NCBI GenBank assembly: GCA_900078375.1
Contig: FLQS01000011.1
Coordinates: 1-64,000 of the forward strand
From: an uncultured Mycobacterium sp.
Lineage (GTDB): Bacteria; Actinomycetota; Actinomycetes; Mycobacteriales; Mycobacteriaceae
DNA length: 64,000 bases
Direction: 5' to 3'
This document shows, one piece after another, positions 52,122 through 61,572 of this stretch. The notes beneath the pieces were generated by a model. It did not search any database, was not told the DNA's origin, and worked only from the letters and a program-made list of their open reading frames with translations. The number at the start of each line of letters is the position of its first letter. The stretch's first letter is position 1. A program made the translations under genes and the position numbers.

Positions 52122-53459
52122 GTGAAGCTCGCGCGCATCTTCCGCCGCACCCCTTCGCTGCGCACCCGCGTGGCGTTCGCGACGGCGATCGGCGCAGCGA
52201 TGGTGGTGACCATCGTGGGCACCATCGTCTGGATCGGCATCACCAACGACCGCCTGGAACGTCTGGACCGGCGCCTCGACGAGGCCGCGGGCTTCGCGGT
52301 CCCGTTCGTCCCCCGCGGGCTCGACCAGATCCCGCCGTCGCCCAACGACCAGGACGTGGTGATCACCGTCCGCCACGATGAGGCGGTCCGGTCCAATTCC
52401 GACATCGTGCTGCCCCAGCTGGACTCCGACTACGCCACCACCGAGGTCGACGGCGTCCGCTACCGGGTGCGTACGGTGAAGCTGTCCTACCCGGAGGCCA
52501 CCACACTCGAGGTCGGCGCGACGTACGACGACACCATCGCCGACACCAACAACCTGCATCGCCGGGTGCTGGTCATCTGCGCACTGGCCGTCGGCGCGGC
52601 GGGTCTGCTCGGCTGGCTGCTGGCCACGTTCGCGGTCCGGCCGTTTCGGCGCCTCGCCGCCCAGACCCGGCAGATCGAGGCCGGTGACAAGGCGCCCGAC
52701 GTCGAGATCGGCGGCGCCACTGAGGCCGTGGAGATCGGCGAGGCGATCAAGGGCCTGTTGGAGCGGATCTGGACCGAACAGGAGCGGACCCAGGCGGCGC
52801 TGGCCTCGGCTCGCGACTTCGCCGCGGTGTCGGCCCACGAGCTGCGGACCCCGCTGACCGCGATGCGCACCAACCTCGAAGTGCTGACCACGCTGGAGGT
52901 GACCGACGAGCAGCGCAAGGAACTGCTCGGTGACGTCGCGCGCACCCAGAACCGCATCGAAGCCACCCTGGGCGCACTGGAACGCCTTGCCCAGGGCGAA
53001 CTTTCGACGGAAGCCGATCACGTTCCGGTCGACATCACCGAACTGCTCGACCGTGCCGCACACGACGCGATACGGGTGTACCCCGACCTCGACGTGTCGC
53101 TGGTGCCATCGCCCACGTGCATCATCATCGGCCTGCCTGCCGGTTTGCGGCTGGCGGTGGACAACGCGATCGCCAACGCGGTCAAGCACGGCGGCGCGAC
53201 CCGGGTCAAGCTCTCGGCGGTCAGCTCCCGCGAGGGTGTGGAGATCGCGATCGACGACAACGGCTCCGGCGTGCCGGAGGCGGAACGCTCCGCGGTCTTC
53301 GAACGCTTCGCCCGGGGGTCGACGGCGTCACATTCCGGTTCTGGGCTCGGCCTGGCGTTGGTGGCCCAGCAGGCCGAATTGCACGGTGGCACTGCCTTGT
53401 TGGAGGACAGTGCGCTCGGTGGCGCGCGGCTGGTGCTGAGGCTGCCGGCACCACACTAG
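52122..53459 (+). CDS. prrB: Sensor histidine kinase PrrB
   Basis: A 445-residue kinase partner of PrrA. Two membrane helices (about 20-40 and 145-165) enclose a periplasmic domain, then HAMP (FAVRPFRRLAAQTRQIEAGD), H-box SAHELRTPLTAMRTNLE, and HATPase with NAIANAVKHGG, IDDNGSGVP and GSGLGLALV. Start GTG 52122. Co-operonic with prrA. Confidence 0.93.
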   Translation: MKLARIFRRTPSLRTRVAFATAIGAAMVVTIVGTIVWIGITNDRLERLDRRLDEAAGFAVPFVPRGLDQIPPSPNDQDVVITVRHDEAVRSNSDIVLPQLDSDYATTEVDGVRYRVRTVKLSYPEATTLEVGATYDDTIADTNNLHRRVLVICALAVGAAGLLGWLLATFAVRPFRRLAAQTRQIEAGDKAPDVEIGGATEAVEIGEAIKGLLERIWTEQERTQAALASARDFAAVSAHELRTPLTAMRTNLEVLTTLEVTDEQRKELLGDVARTQNRIEATLGALERLAQGELSTEADHVPVDITELLDRAAHDAIRVYPDLDVSLVPSPTCIIIGLPAGLRLAVDNAIANAVKHGGATRVKLSAVSSREGVEIAIDDNGSGVPEAERSAVFERFARGSTASHSGSGLGLALVAQQAELHGGTALLEDSALGGARLVLRLPAPH

Positions 53460-54250
53460 GCCGCAGGCGTCGCTCCGCAGATCGCATTACCCCCGTCGAT
53501 GATCAATGTCGTGCCCGTGACGTAGGAGGCGCCGGGAGTGGCCAGGTAGGCGACACCGGATGCGACCTCGTCGGCAGTGGCCGACCGCCCGATCGGGGTG
53601 GCGTTGCCTGCGGCGACCTCGGACGGCAACTGGGCCGCTGTCGCGATCCACCCGGGCAGTACCAGGTTGGCGGTGATGCCCGACTTGGCGTAGTCGACTG
53701 CCAGTGACCGGGTCATGCCCAGCATCGCCGCTTTGGCGGTGTGATACCCGACGTCTCCGGTGTAGGCGGTCAGCACCCCGGCCGTCGATCCCACGTTGAC
53801 GACGCGACCGTATCCCCGTTCGACCATCCCTGGCAGTGCGGCACGGGTGACCAAGAACGCGCTGTCGAGGTTGCGGCGCAAGGCAAGTGACCACTCCTCG
53901 TCGGTCATCACCATCAGCGAGTTGGGCTCTTCCGGGCTGTGCACCGACGCCAAGCCGGCATTGTTCACCAGAATGTCCAGCTTGCCGAACGCCGCCACCG
54001 TGGCTGCGACAAGCCCACTGGCCGCGTCAGACTCGAACAGGTCGGCGATGTGAGCGTCGGCCTGGATACCCTCGCGCGCGAGCTCCTCGGCGCGTTGGTG
54101 GACCCGGTCGGTGGTGCCGGTCACCATCACCGCGGCCCCGAGCTGACCCAGTAGCCGCGCCGAGGCGAAACCGATGCCGATCTCGCTGCTCGACCCCGTC
54201 ACCAGGGCAACCTGGCCGGTGAGATCGAACGCGCCTGGCGTAGCGGGCAT
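53456..54250 (-). CDS. Short-chain dehydrogenase/reductase
   Basis: A 264-residue SDR: TGSSSEIGIGFA (a modified TGxxxGIG cofactor motif), NNAGLASV, catalytic Tyr/Lys in VGYHTAKAAML, and a C-terminal DGG motif. It probably uses NAD(P)H on an unknown alcohol or ketone. ATG 54250 has AAGGGAG upstream. Overlaps prrB at the 3' end by four bases. Divergent from the binding-protein gene, with about 150 bp between containing a palindrome. Confidence 0.87.
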   Translation of the reverse strand: MPATPGAFDLTGQVALVTGSSSEIGIGFASARLLGQLGAAVMVTGTTDRVHQRAEELAREGIQADAHIADLFESDAASGLVAATVAAFGKLDILVNNAGLASVHSPEEPNSLMVMTDEEWSLALRRNLDSAFLVTRAALPGMVERGYGRVVNVGSTAGVLTAYTGDVGYHTAKAAMLGMTRSLAVDYAKSGITANLVLPGWIATAAQLPSEVAAGNATPIGRSATADEVASGVAYLATPGASYVTGTTLIIDGGNAICGATPAA

Positions 54251-54323
54251 TGTGCTTGCTCCCTTCGAATTTCAGCTGTCTGGTGCGACAGTAAAGCGCC
54301 GCGGCCGGCATTTCTAGGTCGAT

Positions 54324-54340
54324 CGTCCAAATCTTGGACG
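54324..54340. promoter_or_regulatory. Palindrome in the SDR / binding-protein divergent promoter
   Basis: CGTCCAA, ATC, TTGGACG: 7-bp perfect arms with a 3-nt centre, placed 63 bp before the binding-protein ATG and 74 bp from the SDR start. It is a likely operator; the TetR gene at 55959 is the nearest candidate protein. Confidence 0.55.
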
Positions 54341-54402
54341 CTCGTACAAGGTAGTAACCGTCATGTCACACAGTCGAAATCAGTCGCCCTGAGACTGGGC
54401 CG

Positions 54403-55962
54403 ATGAAACTCACGTCGGGAATCGCGCCCCTGGCGATTGCCTTGTTGTTCGTTGGCACCGCATGTTCGGGAAAGACCAACAGCGCAGGCGACACCGCTTC
54501 GACTGCGTCGACGGTACGCACTCCGCTGATGTCCGACCCACCGCCGCTGGATCCCGACACCTTCTACCAGCCCGAGGGTCTGTTGATCATGACCTCGACC
54601 TACCAGGGGCTGCTTCAGTACGCACCGGGCTCCACGAAGATCGCACCGCTGTTGGCGACCAAGTGGGACGTCACTCCGGACGGCCTGACCTATACCTTCA
54701 CCCTGCGTGACGGCGTCAAGTTCGCCGATGGCACCCCGTTCGATTCCGCCGCCGCCAAGGCCAGCTTCCAGCGCCGCATCGACATGGCGGGCGGGCCGGC
54801 TTACATGCTGGCCGACGTCAAGGACATGCAGACGCCGGACCCGCACACCTTTGTCGTCACCCTCGCCAAACCCGTTGCGCCGTTTCTGGATTACCTCGCC
54901 TCCCCCTACGGGCCGCTGATGACCAGCCCGACCGCCGTGGCCCAGCACGCCAGCGGCAACGATCACGCGTCAGCGTGGCTGGCGTCGCATACCGCCGGAA
55001 CCGGCCCCTACGAGCTGACCGAGGCGGTTCCGGCCAATCACTACACGATGAGCGCGAACAAGAACTACTGGGGCACCGCGGGGCAAATCACCTCCGTGCA
55101 GATGCCGGTGATCACCGCCTCCGCCGTACAGCGGCTCGAACTCGGCAACGGCCAGCTCGACATGGTCCTGCACGGCTTGTCCAAGGGCGACTACGAGGCC
55201 CTGGCCGCCGGACCGGACACCGAGGTGCTTCAGGAGAGCGCTCTGGTGAAGGCGGAGGTCATGGTCAACCCGAACTCGCCGGTCTTCGCCTCGCACGACG
55301 CGCGGGCCGCGCTTTCCGCCGCATTGGACCAAACCGCCTTGACCACACAGATATTCGGTGCACAGGGGGCTCCGTCGACGCAGTTCTACCCGATCGGGAT
55401 GTTGCCCGACGGTGCGGTGCCCGACAAGCACGAATACGACCCGTCCAAGCTGGCCGCGGTCGGCAAGACCGGCGGCGATGTGGTGATCGGCTTCCCCACC
55501 GGCGACAGCAGTCTGCAGGATCTGGCCAACCAGATGCAGGTGATACTGCAGCAGGCCGGCTTGAAGGCAACCGTCCGTGACTTCCCGCTGGCCCAGTTCT
55601 TCGCACTGCCCCAAAACCCGGACCAGCGACCAGATCTCCTGCTGGCCTCGTTCAATCCCGATGCCGCCCATCCCGATACCTGGTCGCGGATCTACCAGTA
55701 CACCAACGCACCGGTGAACATCCAGGGCTGCTCGGTGCCGGAGGCGGACAAGCTCCTCGACGCCGGCAGCGCCGAACCCGACGCGGCCAAGTCGCAGGCC
55801 CTGTATATCGAAGCGGCCAAGGCCTATCGGGATTCGCTGTGCTGGATCAACATCTCCGACCTGCACAACACGGTTGCCGCCAGGAAGGGCTACTCCGGCT
55901 GGCAGAGCCAACCCGCGTGGATGTGGGACACCGACTTCTCCACGCTGAAGCACCAGGGATGA
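54403..55962 (+). CDS. ABC solute-binding lipoprotein, family 5 (peptide/opine type)
   Basis: A 519-residue extracytoplasmic binding protein with signal and lipobox FVGTACSG (Cys at about 24). SBP_bac_5 pattern: LYTFTLRDGVKFADGTPFDSAAAKASF, YELTEAVPANHYTMSANKNYWG, ALSAALDQTAL. It captures a peptide, opine or amidino compound for import. No permease or ATPase genes adjoin it, so it must use a transporter encoded elsewhere. Its stop overlaps the TetR ATG, and two ureohydrolase genes follow, suggesting the ligand is a guanidino compound. Confidence 0.88.
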   Translation: MKLTSGIAPLAIALLFVGTACSGKTNSAGDTASTASTVRTPLMSDPPPLDPDTFYQPEGLLIMTSTYQGLLQYAPGSTKIAPLLATKWDVTPDGLTYTFTLRDGVKFADGTPFDSAAAKASFQRRIDMAGGPAYMLADVKDMQTPDPHTFVVTLAKPVAPFLDYLASPYGPLMTSPTAVAQHASGNDHASAWLASHTAGTGPYELTEAVPANHYTMSANKNYWGTAGQITSVQMPVITASAVQRLELGNGQLDMVLHGLSKGDYEALAAGPDTEVLQESALVKAEVMVNPNSPVFASHDARAALSAALDQTALTTQIFGAQGAPSTQFYPIGMLPDGAVPDKHEYDPSKLAAVGKTGGDVVIGFPTGDSSLQDLANQMQVILQQAGLKATVRDFPLAQFFALPQNPDQRPDLLLASFNPDAAHPDTWSRIYQYTNAPVNIQGCSVPEADKLLDAGSAEPDAAKSQALYIEAAKAYRDSLCWINISDLHNTVAARKGYSGWQSQPAWMWDTDFSTLKHQG

Positions 55963-56561
55963 CAGCGGGCACTACGGCCCGTGGTGCGGCGCGCCGCATC
56001 GAGATCATCGACGCCGCGATCGAGGTGATGGCCAACGTCGGCCTGGCCGGACTGTCAATGCGCCTGGTGGCGCAACAGGCCCAGATACCGCTGGGTGCGC
56101 TGAGCTACTACTTCGACGACAAGTCCGATCTGATCGCTCTTGCGTTTGCGCAACTGTCGGATCGTGAGATCGACCGGGTGGTGCGCACCGCCGAGCGTCT
56201 TGAGCCGTCGATGTCGCCCGGGCAACTCGCCGATCTGGTCGCCGACATGATCATCGACGGGTTCAGCTCACCACGCGGCGCGATCGTCACCCGATACGAA
56301 CTGGTCACCGAGGCCAGCCGTGATGAGCGACTGCGGCCGATGTTCGAAGCGTGGTATGCGGCAATGGTTCCCGCGCTGAGCCGGCTCTTTCGGGAGCTTG
56401 GGTCGCACCAGCCCGAACTCGACGCCCGCACCGTCATGGCGGTGATGGCGGGCCTGGAGATCGACAACCTCTATCGCCCGCTGGGGCCGGTGGACAAGCG
56501 ACGGATCCGGGCCACTCTGCGGCACGCGTTCACCGCCGTCATCGCCCTGCACAACACCTGA
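55959..56561 (+). CDS. TetR family regulator
   Basis: A 200-residue repressor. The HTH is at about 10-60 (RIEIIDAAIEVMANVGLAGLSMRLVAQQAQIPLGALSYYF), followed by a helical ligand domain (MFEAWYAAMVPALSRLFREL). ATG 55959 overlaps the binding-protein stop by four bases and a ureohydrolase follows after 31 bp. It probably regulates this operon through the palindrome at 54324, sensing the imported substrate. Confidence 0.88.
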   Translation: MTAGTTARGAARRIEIIDAAIEVMANVGLAGLSMRLVAQQAQIPLGALSYYFDDKSDLIALAFAQLSDREIDRVVRTAERLEPSMSPGQLADLVADMIIDGFSSPRGAIVTRYELVTEASRDERLRPMFEAWYAAMVPALSRLFRELGSHQPELDARTVMAVMAGLEIDNLYRPLGPVDKRRIRATLRHAFTAVIALHNT

Positions 56562-56592
56562 GTAACCAACCCGACAGGAAGACGAAAGACAG

Positions 56593-57690
56593 ATGGCAGG
56601 CACCCTGTTCGGTCCGGACATCACCTTTCTCGGTGTCCCCCGCTGCGACCTCACCGACGAATCCAGTTACGCCGACGCCGATATCGTCATCCTCGGCGCC
56701 CCGCTCGACGGCGGAACGAACTACCGCTCCGGCGCGCGGTTCGGTCCGGCGGCGCTGCGCCAGGCATGCTATCTACCGCAGGACGGCTCCCGCCCCAGCC
56801 TCGCCCTGAGGGTCGACGGCCTCAAAGATCTGCGCGTCTACGACGCCGGCGACGTGATGCTCTACAGCGGCAACATCGAGCAAGCCGTGCAGTTGATCGA
56901 AGAGGACGTGTACAAGATCAGTGCCGCGGGCGCGATCCCCATCATCCTCGGCGGTGACCACACCATCGCCTGGCCCGACCACACCGGGGTGGCCCGCCAC
57001 CACGGGTTCGGCAAGGTTTCGATGATTCATTTCGACGCCCACGCCGATACCGGGGACATTCACAACGGCTCACTCATCGGGCATGGCACGCCGATGCGCC
57101 GACTCATCCAATCCGGCGCGCTGCGCGGAGACCGATTCCTGCAGTTGGGATTGCGCGGATACTGGCCCGACGAGCCGGTGCTGCAGTGGATGGCCGCCCA
57201 CGGCCTGCGGTCCTACGAGATGACCGAGATCGTCGCGCGTGGACTGGAGACGTGCCTGACCGAGGCGTTCGACATCGCCACCTCGGACTGCGAGGGTGTC
57301 TTCCTCTCGGTCGACATCGACGTGTGCGACCCCGGCCACGCGCCCGGCACCGGAACACCCGAGCCGGGCGGCTTCTCGGCCCGCGAACTACTCGACGCCG
57401 TTCGGCGGATCTGCTACGAGCTACCGGTCCTCGGGGTCGACATCGTCGAGGTGGCACCCCCTTACGACCATGCCGACATCACCGCACTGCTCGGCAATCG
57501 CGTCGTCCTTGAGGTGGTCTCCGCGATCGCCCGCCGCCGTGGCGACAACGCCGACGGCACCACGTGGGACCCCATGCAACCCCTGCTTGCCGGGCGTGAA
57601 GTCGACGAACAGCTACGGCTGATCACCGAGGCCGAAGACGCCCGCCGCCGTGGCGAGGGCGGTGGGCGACCCCACCACCATCACCACTGA
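56593..57690 (+). CDS. Ureohydrolase (agmatinase/guanidinase family) with a natural poly-His end
   Basis: A 365-residue binuclear metal hydrolase that splits a guanidino group to give urea. Metal ligands: GGDHT near 119-123, DAHADT near 142-147, and DIDVCDPGHAP near 241-251. It is longer than usual (about 310-320), with an N-terminal extension and a Gly/Arg-rich tail that ends RPHHHHH. Five terminal His are encoded in the genome just before the next overlapping gene, so this is not a cloning tag. The tail may help acquire nickel or manganese; nickel-dependent guanidine hydrolases belong to this family. Substrate unassigned. Confidence 0.88.
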   Translation: MAGTLFGPDITFLGVPRCDLTDESSYADADIVILGAPLDGGTNYRSGARFGPAALRQACYLPQDGSRPSLALRVDGLKDLRVYDAGDVMLYSGNIEQAVQLIEEDVYKISAAGAIPIILGGDHTIAWPDHTGVARHHGFGKVSMIHFDAHADTGDIHNGSLIGHGTPMRRLIQSGALRGDRFLQLGLRGYWPDEPVLQWMAAHGLRSYEMTEIVARGLETCLTEAFDIATSDCEGVFLSVDIDVCDPGHAPGTGTPEPGGFSARELLDAVRRICYELPVLGVDIVEVAPPYDHADITALLGNRVVLEVVSAIARRRGDNADGTTWDPMQPLLAGREVDEQLRLITEAEDARRRGEGGGRPHHHHH

Positions 57691-58649
57691 TGACCGACAC
57701 GCCCCGACCGCCGATCGGCGCCACGCCGTCGACTCAGGTCCCGCGCTACGCCGGCAAGAGCACATTCGCCCGTATCGCCGATATCCACGAGGTGACCGAC
57801 TACGACATCGCCGTCGTGGGTTTGCCTTTCGACGGTGGCACCTCCTACCGGCCGGGGGCCAGATTCGGCCCGATGGCCGTGCGCCAGGCCGCCCGCACGT
57901 TGCGTCCCGGATATCACGTCGAATTCGGTGTCGCTCCGCTGGAGCAGCGCCAGATCGTCGACGCCGGCGACGTGACGATCACCCCGTTCGATATCAGCGA
58001 GGCATGTACGCAAATCGAGAACGGGATGCGGGAGATCATCGGTGACCGGGGCCGCAGGGTCGTCGCGATCGGCGGTGACCACACGGTCGCACTCCCGAAT
58101 CTTCGTGCCCTGCATTCGTTCCACGGTCCGCTCGCGCTGGTGCACTTCGACGCGCACCTGGACACCTGGGACACCTACTTCAACGCACCGGTCACGCACG
58201 GCACGCCGTTTCGCCGGGCGTTCGAGGAGGGTCTGCTGATCGAGGACCACTCCATCCACGTCGGTATCCGCGGCCCGATCTACGACCGGATGGATCTGGA
58301 AGACGATGCCCGGATGGGATTTCGGATCATCCGGGCCGGCGACCTCGACGTCATGGGCGTCGAGACAGCCGTCGACATCGTCGCCCGCCGCGTCGCCGAT
58401 CTGCCGGTGTACCTCTCGATCGACATCGACGTCCTGGACCCCGCCTTCGCGCCCGGGACCGGGACACCCGAGTCGGGCGGGCTGACCTCACGGGAGCTGC
58501 TGCGAATGCTGCGCCGGCTCGACGGGATCAACGTCGTGGGTGCCGATGTCGTAGAGGTCGCACCGGCCTACGATCATGCCGAGATCACGTCGATCGCCGC
58601 CGCGACAGTCGTGTTCGATCTGCTGAGCCTGATTGTGGCCAATGAGTGA
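57690..58649 (+). CDS. Ureohydrolase (agmatinase-like), second copy
   Basis: A 319-residue member of the same family with GGDHTVALPN, HFDAHLDTWDTYF and SIDIDVLDPAFAPGTGTPESGG metal motifs. It starts one base inside the stop of the first copy (TGATG). Divergence between the two is moderate, and the second lacks the His tail. They could be subunits of a heteromer or act on different substrates such as agmatine and guanidinobutyrate. Confidence 0.9.
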   Translation: MTDTPRPPIGATPSTQVPRYAGKSTFARIADIHEVTDYDIAVVGLPFDGGTSYRPGARFGPMAVRQAARTLRPGYHVEFGVAPLEQRQIVDAGDVTITPFDISEACTQIENGMREIIGDRGRRVVAIGGDHTVALPNLRALHSFHGPLALVHFDAHLDTWDTYFNAPVTHGTPFRRAFEEGLLIEDHSIHVGIRGPIYDRMDLEDDARMGFRIIRAGDLDVMGVETAVDIVARRVADLPVYLSIDIDVLDPAFAPGTGTPESGGLTSRELLRMLRRLDGINVVGADVVEVAPAYDHAEITSIAAATVVFDLLSLIVANE

Positions 58650-58652
58650 GCT

Positions 58653-59402
58653 TCAGCTCGCACCGGGCACGTAAGTCCGTTGCGCCCACTGGAATATCTG
58701 CCAGGCCTCGCGCTCGTCGAACATGTCGTGCACCCGCCGAGCGGCGTCCGCTCCGATCGGTTTGGCGTCACGCGCCTTGACCTGAACTTCGGCGCTGCGC
58801 TCCATCATCAGGAAGTAGCCGACCGCCGCGTCCACACTGGTGCCGACTGTCAGCAGCCCGTGGTTGCGCAGAATCGCGGCCCTGGCTTCCCCGATGGCGG
58901 CGGCGATGCGCTTACCGCCGTCGGTCGAGCCGATATTGACTTCCTCGTCGTCGAAGATTTCGTGATCGTCGAAGAATGCGCATGCTTCCTGCGAGATCGG
59001 CGCCAGCTTGGTGACCGACGCGGAAAACGGGGTCCCGTAAGGGGTATGGCAATGTGCGGCGGCAATGACCTCGGGGCGCGCCTCGTGCACCGGAGCGTGG
59101 ATGTAGTAGGCGGCCACATTGATGTCGCCGCCACCCTCGACCGTGCCGTCGGCACGGACCAGGACCAGATCGTCGGGAGTCATGAAGCGGAACGGCACAC
59201 CGTAGCGGCCCAGCCAGAAACAGTCGAGCCGCTCAGGGTCGCGGGCCGAGATGTGCCCGTCGCCCAATGAGCCCCAGCCCATCGCACCGAATACCTGATA
59301 GGCCAACGCCAGACGTCGCTTGCGGTGGTCCCGCAGCGCGGCGGGATCGGTGATCAGCGGCTCATCGGCCGCTGGATCGAGGAACGCACTGTCAGCGTCC
59401 AT
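58653..59402 (-). CDS. Class II aldolase/adducin-like protein
   Basis: A 249-residue protein of the aldolase II fold: LGDGHISARDPE, ADGTVEGGGDINVAAYYIHAPVHEARPEVIAAAHCHTPYGTPFS with the His-x-His zinc ligands, and ILRNHGLLTVG. The family contains fuculose and ribulose phosphate aldolases, and many members of unknown reaction. ATG 59402. Convergent with the ureohydrolase operon with three bases between. Confidence 0.87.
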   Translation of the reverse strand: MDADSAFLDPAADEPLITDPAALRDHRKRRLALAYQVFGAMGWGSLGDGHISARDPERLDCFWLGRYGVPFRFMTPDDLVLVRADGTVEGGGDINVAAYYIHAPVHEARPEVIAAAHCHTPYGTPFSASVTKLAPISQEACAFFDDHEIFDDEEVNIGSTDGGKRIAAAIGEARAAILRNHGLLTVGTSVDAAVGYFLMMERSAEVQVKARDAKPIGADAARRVHDMFDEREAWQIFQWAQRTYVPGAS

Positions 59403-59465
59403 CCAGCACCTCGCTTCGTCTGGAGATAGCCTATCGAGATCACTGCAATTGAGCGCTCCAAGGTA

Positions 59466-60410
59466 GTGGTCCTCACCGAGCCCGACCCCGAACTACCGCC
59501 GCCACCGCTGGACCTGATCCCTACCGGGGTCGACGTGGTCGAGGTCGGGACGGCGCCCACCGACGAACAGTTGGCCGGGGCCCAGGTGCTCTACATCTGG
59601 GACCACCGTTTCGCCGAGCTGGGTGCGCTGCTGCGCCGCGCACGCGAGGTGCGCTGGGTTCATGCCGCCTCGGTCGGGGTGAACCGACTGCTGTGCCCCG
59701 AGTTGGCGGCGGTCACCTTGACCAACTCCCGCGGCGTGTTCGACATCCCGATCGCGGAATGGGTGATCGGTGCGGTGCTCAGTCACGTCAAGGGTCTTGA
59801 CGCGAGCCTGGCACTGCAGCGCGAGCACCGTTGGCAGTACCGGACCAGCGGGCGGTTGGCCGGTACCCGCGCGGCCGTGGTGGGCACGGGGTCGATCGGC
59901 CGGACCATCGCCGAGCGGCTGATGCGGCTCGACGTGGACGTCACGCTGGTGGGCCGCACCGCGAGGGACGATCCTCGATTTGGTGCGGTCCGTGCCGCCA
60001 CGGAGTTGGTCTCGGTGGCCCGCGAGGTGGATCTGCTGGTCCTGGCCGCGCCGCTCACACCGGCTACCACCGCACTGGTCAGTACCGAGGTCCTCAGCGC
60101 GCTGGGTCCACGCGGATTCCTGGTCAACGTCGGTCGCGGGCCGACGGTCGTCGAGTCGGATCTCGTCGATGCGCTGGGCGCCGGCACGATCGCAGGTGCC
60201 GCGCTCGACGTGTTCGAGGTCGAGCCGCTGCCGACCGAATCGCCGCTCTGGTCGATGCCCAATGTGCTTGTCTCCCCCCATATGTCGGGCGACTACCTCG
60301 GTTTCGAGGTCGACATGATGGCGGTGTTCACCGACAATCTCGCGCGGTGGCTGCGCGGCGAGCCGCTGCACAACGTCGTTGATCCGGCCGTCGGGTACGT
60401 ACCGAACTAA
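59466..60410 (+). CDS. D-2-hydroxyacid dehydrogenase
   Basis: A 314-residue NAD-dependent dehydrogenase: GTGSIGRTIAERL nucleotide motif near 139-151, NVGRGPTVVESDLVDAL near 219, and catalytic His in VLVSPHMSGDYLG. The usual substrate-binding Arg/Glu motifs are only partly kept. Start GTG 59466 is uncertain; the frame is open a little further. Divergent from the aldolase gene, 63 bp apart. The substrate is probably a 2-keto acid from the nearby pathway. Confidence 0.82.
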   Translation: MVLTEPDPELPPPPLDLIPTGVDVVEVGTAPTDEQLAGAQVLYIWDHRFAELGALLRRAREVRWVHAASVGVNRLLCPELAAVTLTNSRGVFDIPIAEWVIGAVLSHVKGLDASLALQREHRWQYRTSGRLAGTRAAVVGTGSIGRTIAERLMRLDVDVTLVGRTARDDPRFGAVRAATELVSVAREVDLLVLAAPLTPATTALVSTEVLSALGPRGFLVNVGRGPTVVESDLVDALGAGTIAGAALDVFEVEPLPTESPLWSMPNVLVSPHMSGDYLGFEVDMMAVFTDNLARWLRGEPLHNVVDPAVGYVPN

Positions 60411-61147
60411 GCCCCGGGCGGTTGCCGCCATTCGATCGGGCGCAGCAGCACGATCTCGGGCACCACACAACTGCGGGACACCCTGATCGTCATTCGGATG
60501 GCTTCCGCGATGTCACTCGGGGCGATCATCTCGTCGGCACCAACGCTGTCGCGGTAGTCGTCGGCCATCGGGGTGTTCACCAACCCCGGACAGATCGCGG
60601 TCGCCTTGATACCGGAGATGGACAGCTCGTCATGCAGCGATTCGGTGAACCCGACGACGCCGAACTTGGCCGCCGAGTACGAGGCCAAGGTCGCCTCGCC
60701 GCGTTTACCCGCGTTCGACGCGATGTTGACGATCTGTGCCGATTTGCGCTGCTGTACAGCCGCTTTGAGTAGCGGCAGGGATTTGCTGGTCAGCAGGATC
60801 ACCGCACGGATGTTCACCGCGAACTGCTCGTCGAGAAAGTCCGCGGTGATCTCGCCGACCTCGCGGTTGCCCGCGACACCGGCGTTGTTCACCAGCAGAT
60901 CCAGCGAGCCGTACCGCGCGGTGTGCTCGGTGACGATCTGGTCGAGGAACGTCTCCTCGGCCAATGACCCGGACACCGTGTGCACCGGCGGGCCGCTCCG
61001 AAGCGACGACGCCACCGCCGTCAGCTTGGCCGGATCGCGTCCGATGAGGGTGACCGCGAAGCCCTCCTCGTGCAGCATCGCGGCAATGGCCGAACCGATG
61101 CCGCCGGATGCCCCGGTGACGATCGCCGTGCGCGGTTGGCTGCTCAC
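60407..61147 (-). CDS. Short-chain dehydrogenase/reductase
   Basis: A 246-residue SDR with VTGASGGIGSAIA, NNAGVAGN, NIASNAGKRG and active-site ASYSAAKFGVVG. It probably reduces or oxidises a small carbonyl compound. The start is uncertain: GTG 61147 (VSSQPRTAIVTG) gives a normal N-terminus and the longer GTG at 61162 adds five residues. Its stop overlaps the dehydrogenase gene on the other strand. Confidence 0.85.
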   Translation of the reverse strand: MSSQPRTAIVTGASGGIGSAIAAMLHEEGFAVTLIGRDPAKLTAVASSLRSGPPVHTVSGSLAEETFLDQIVTEHTARYGSLDLLVNNAGVAGNREVGEITADFLDEQFAVNIRAVILLTSKSLPLLKAAVQQRKSAQIVNIASNAGKRGEATLASYSAAKFGVVGFTESLHDELSISGIKATAICPGLVNTPMADDYRDSVGADEMIAPSDIAEAIRMTIRVSRSCVVPEIVLLRPIEWRQPPGA

Positions 61148-61195
61148 ACCGGCATTACACACCCCGACAGCGCGCCGCGCCCGGCGAGCGCACGG

Positions 61196-61555
61196 TCAGC
61201 GGGTGGCCAGCAGGTCGATGATGAAAATGAGCGTCTTGCCGGACAGCTGATGTCCGCCACCAGCCGGTCCGTAGGCCTGCTCGGGCGGGATCGTCAGCTG
61301 CCGCCGACCGCCCACCTTCATGCCCGGAATACCGTCCTGCCAGCCCTGGATCAGCCCACGCAACGGGAAGGAAATGGACTCCCCGCGATTCCACGAGCTG
61401 TCGAACTCTTCACCGGTGTCGTACTCGACACCCACGTAGTGGACATCCACGACGGCACCGGGTGTGGCCTCGTCGCCGTCGCCGACCACCAGGTCTTTGA
61501 TGACCAGTTCGGTGGGCGCCGGGCCGTCGGGGAATTCGATCACGGGTTTGGTCAC
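61196..61555 (-). CDS. FKBP-type peptidyl-prolyl isomerase
   Basis: A 119-residue single-domain FKBP: VDVHYVGVEYDTGEEFDSSWNRG, FPLRGLIQGWQDGIPGMKVGGRRQLTIPPEQAYG, and LIFIIDLL. It speeds Pro bond isomerisation in folding; no signal peptide, so cytosolic. The active-site residues for rapamycin-type binding are present. ATG 61555. Confidence 0.93.
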   Translation of the reverse strand: MTKPVIEFPDGPAPTELVIKDLVVGDGDEATPGAVVDVHYVGVEYDTGEEFDSSWNRGESISFPLRGLIQGWQDGIPGMKVGGRRQLTIPPEQAYGPAGGGHQLSGKTLIFIIDLLATR

Positions 61556-61572
61556 GCAGTCAGACTAACCGG

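Noticed and set aside
57660-57690. His-tag as vector contamination
   Set aside because: The His codons are mixed CAC/CAT and followed by an overlapping native gene, with no vector sequence.
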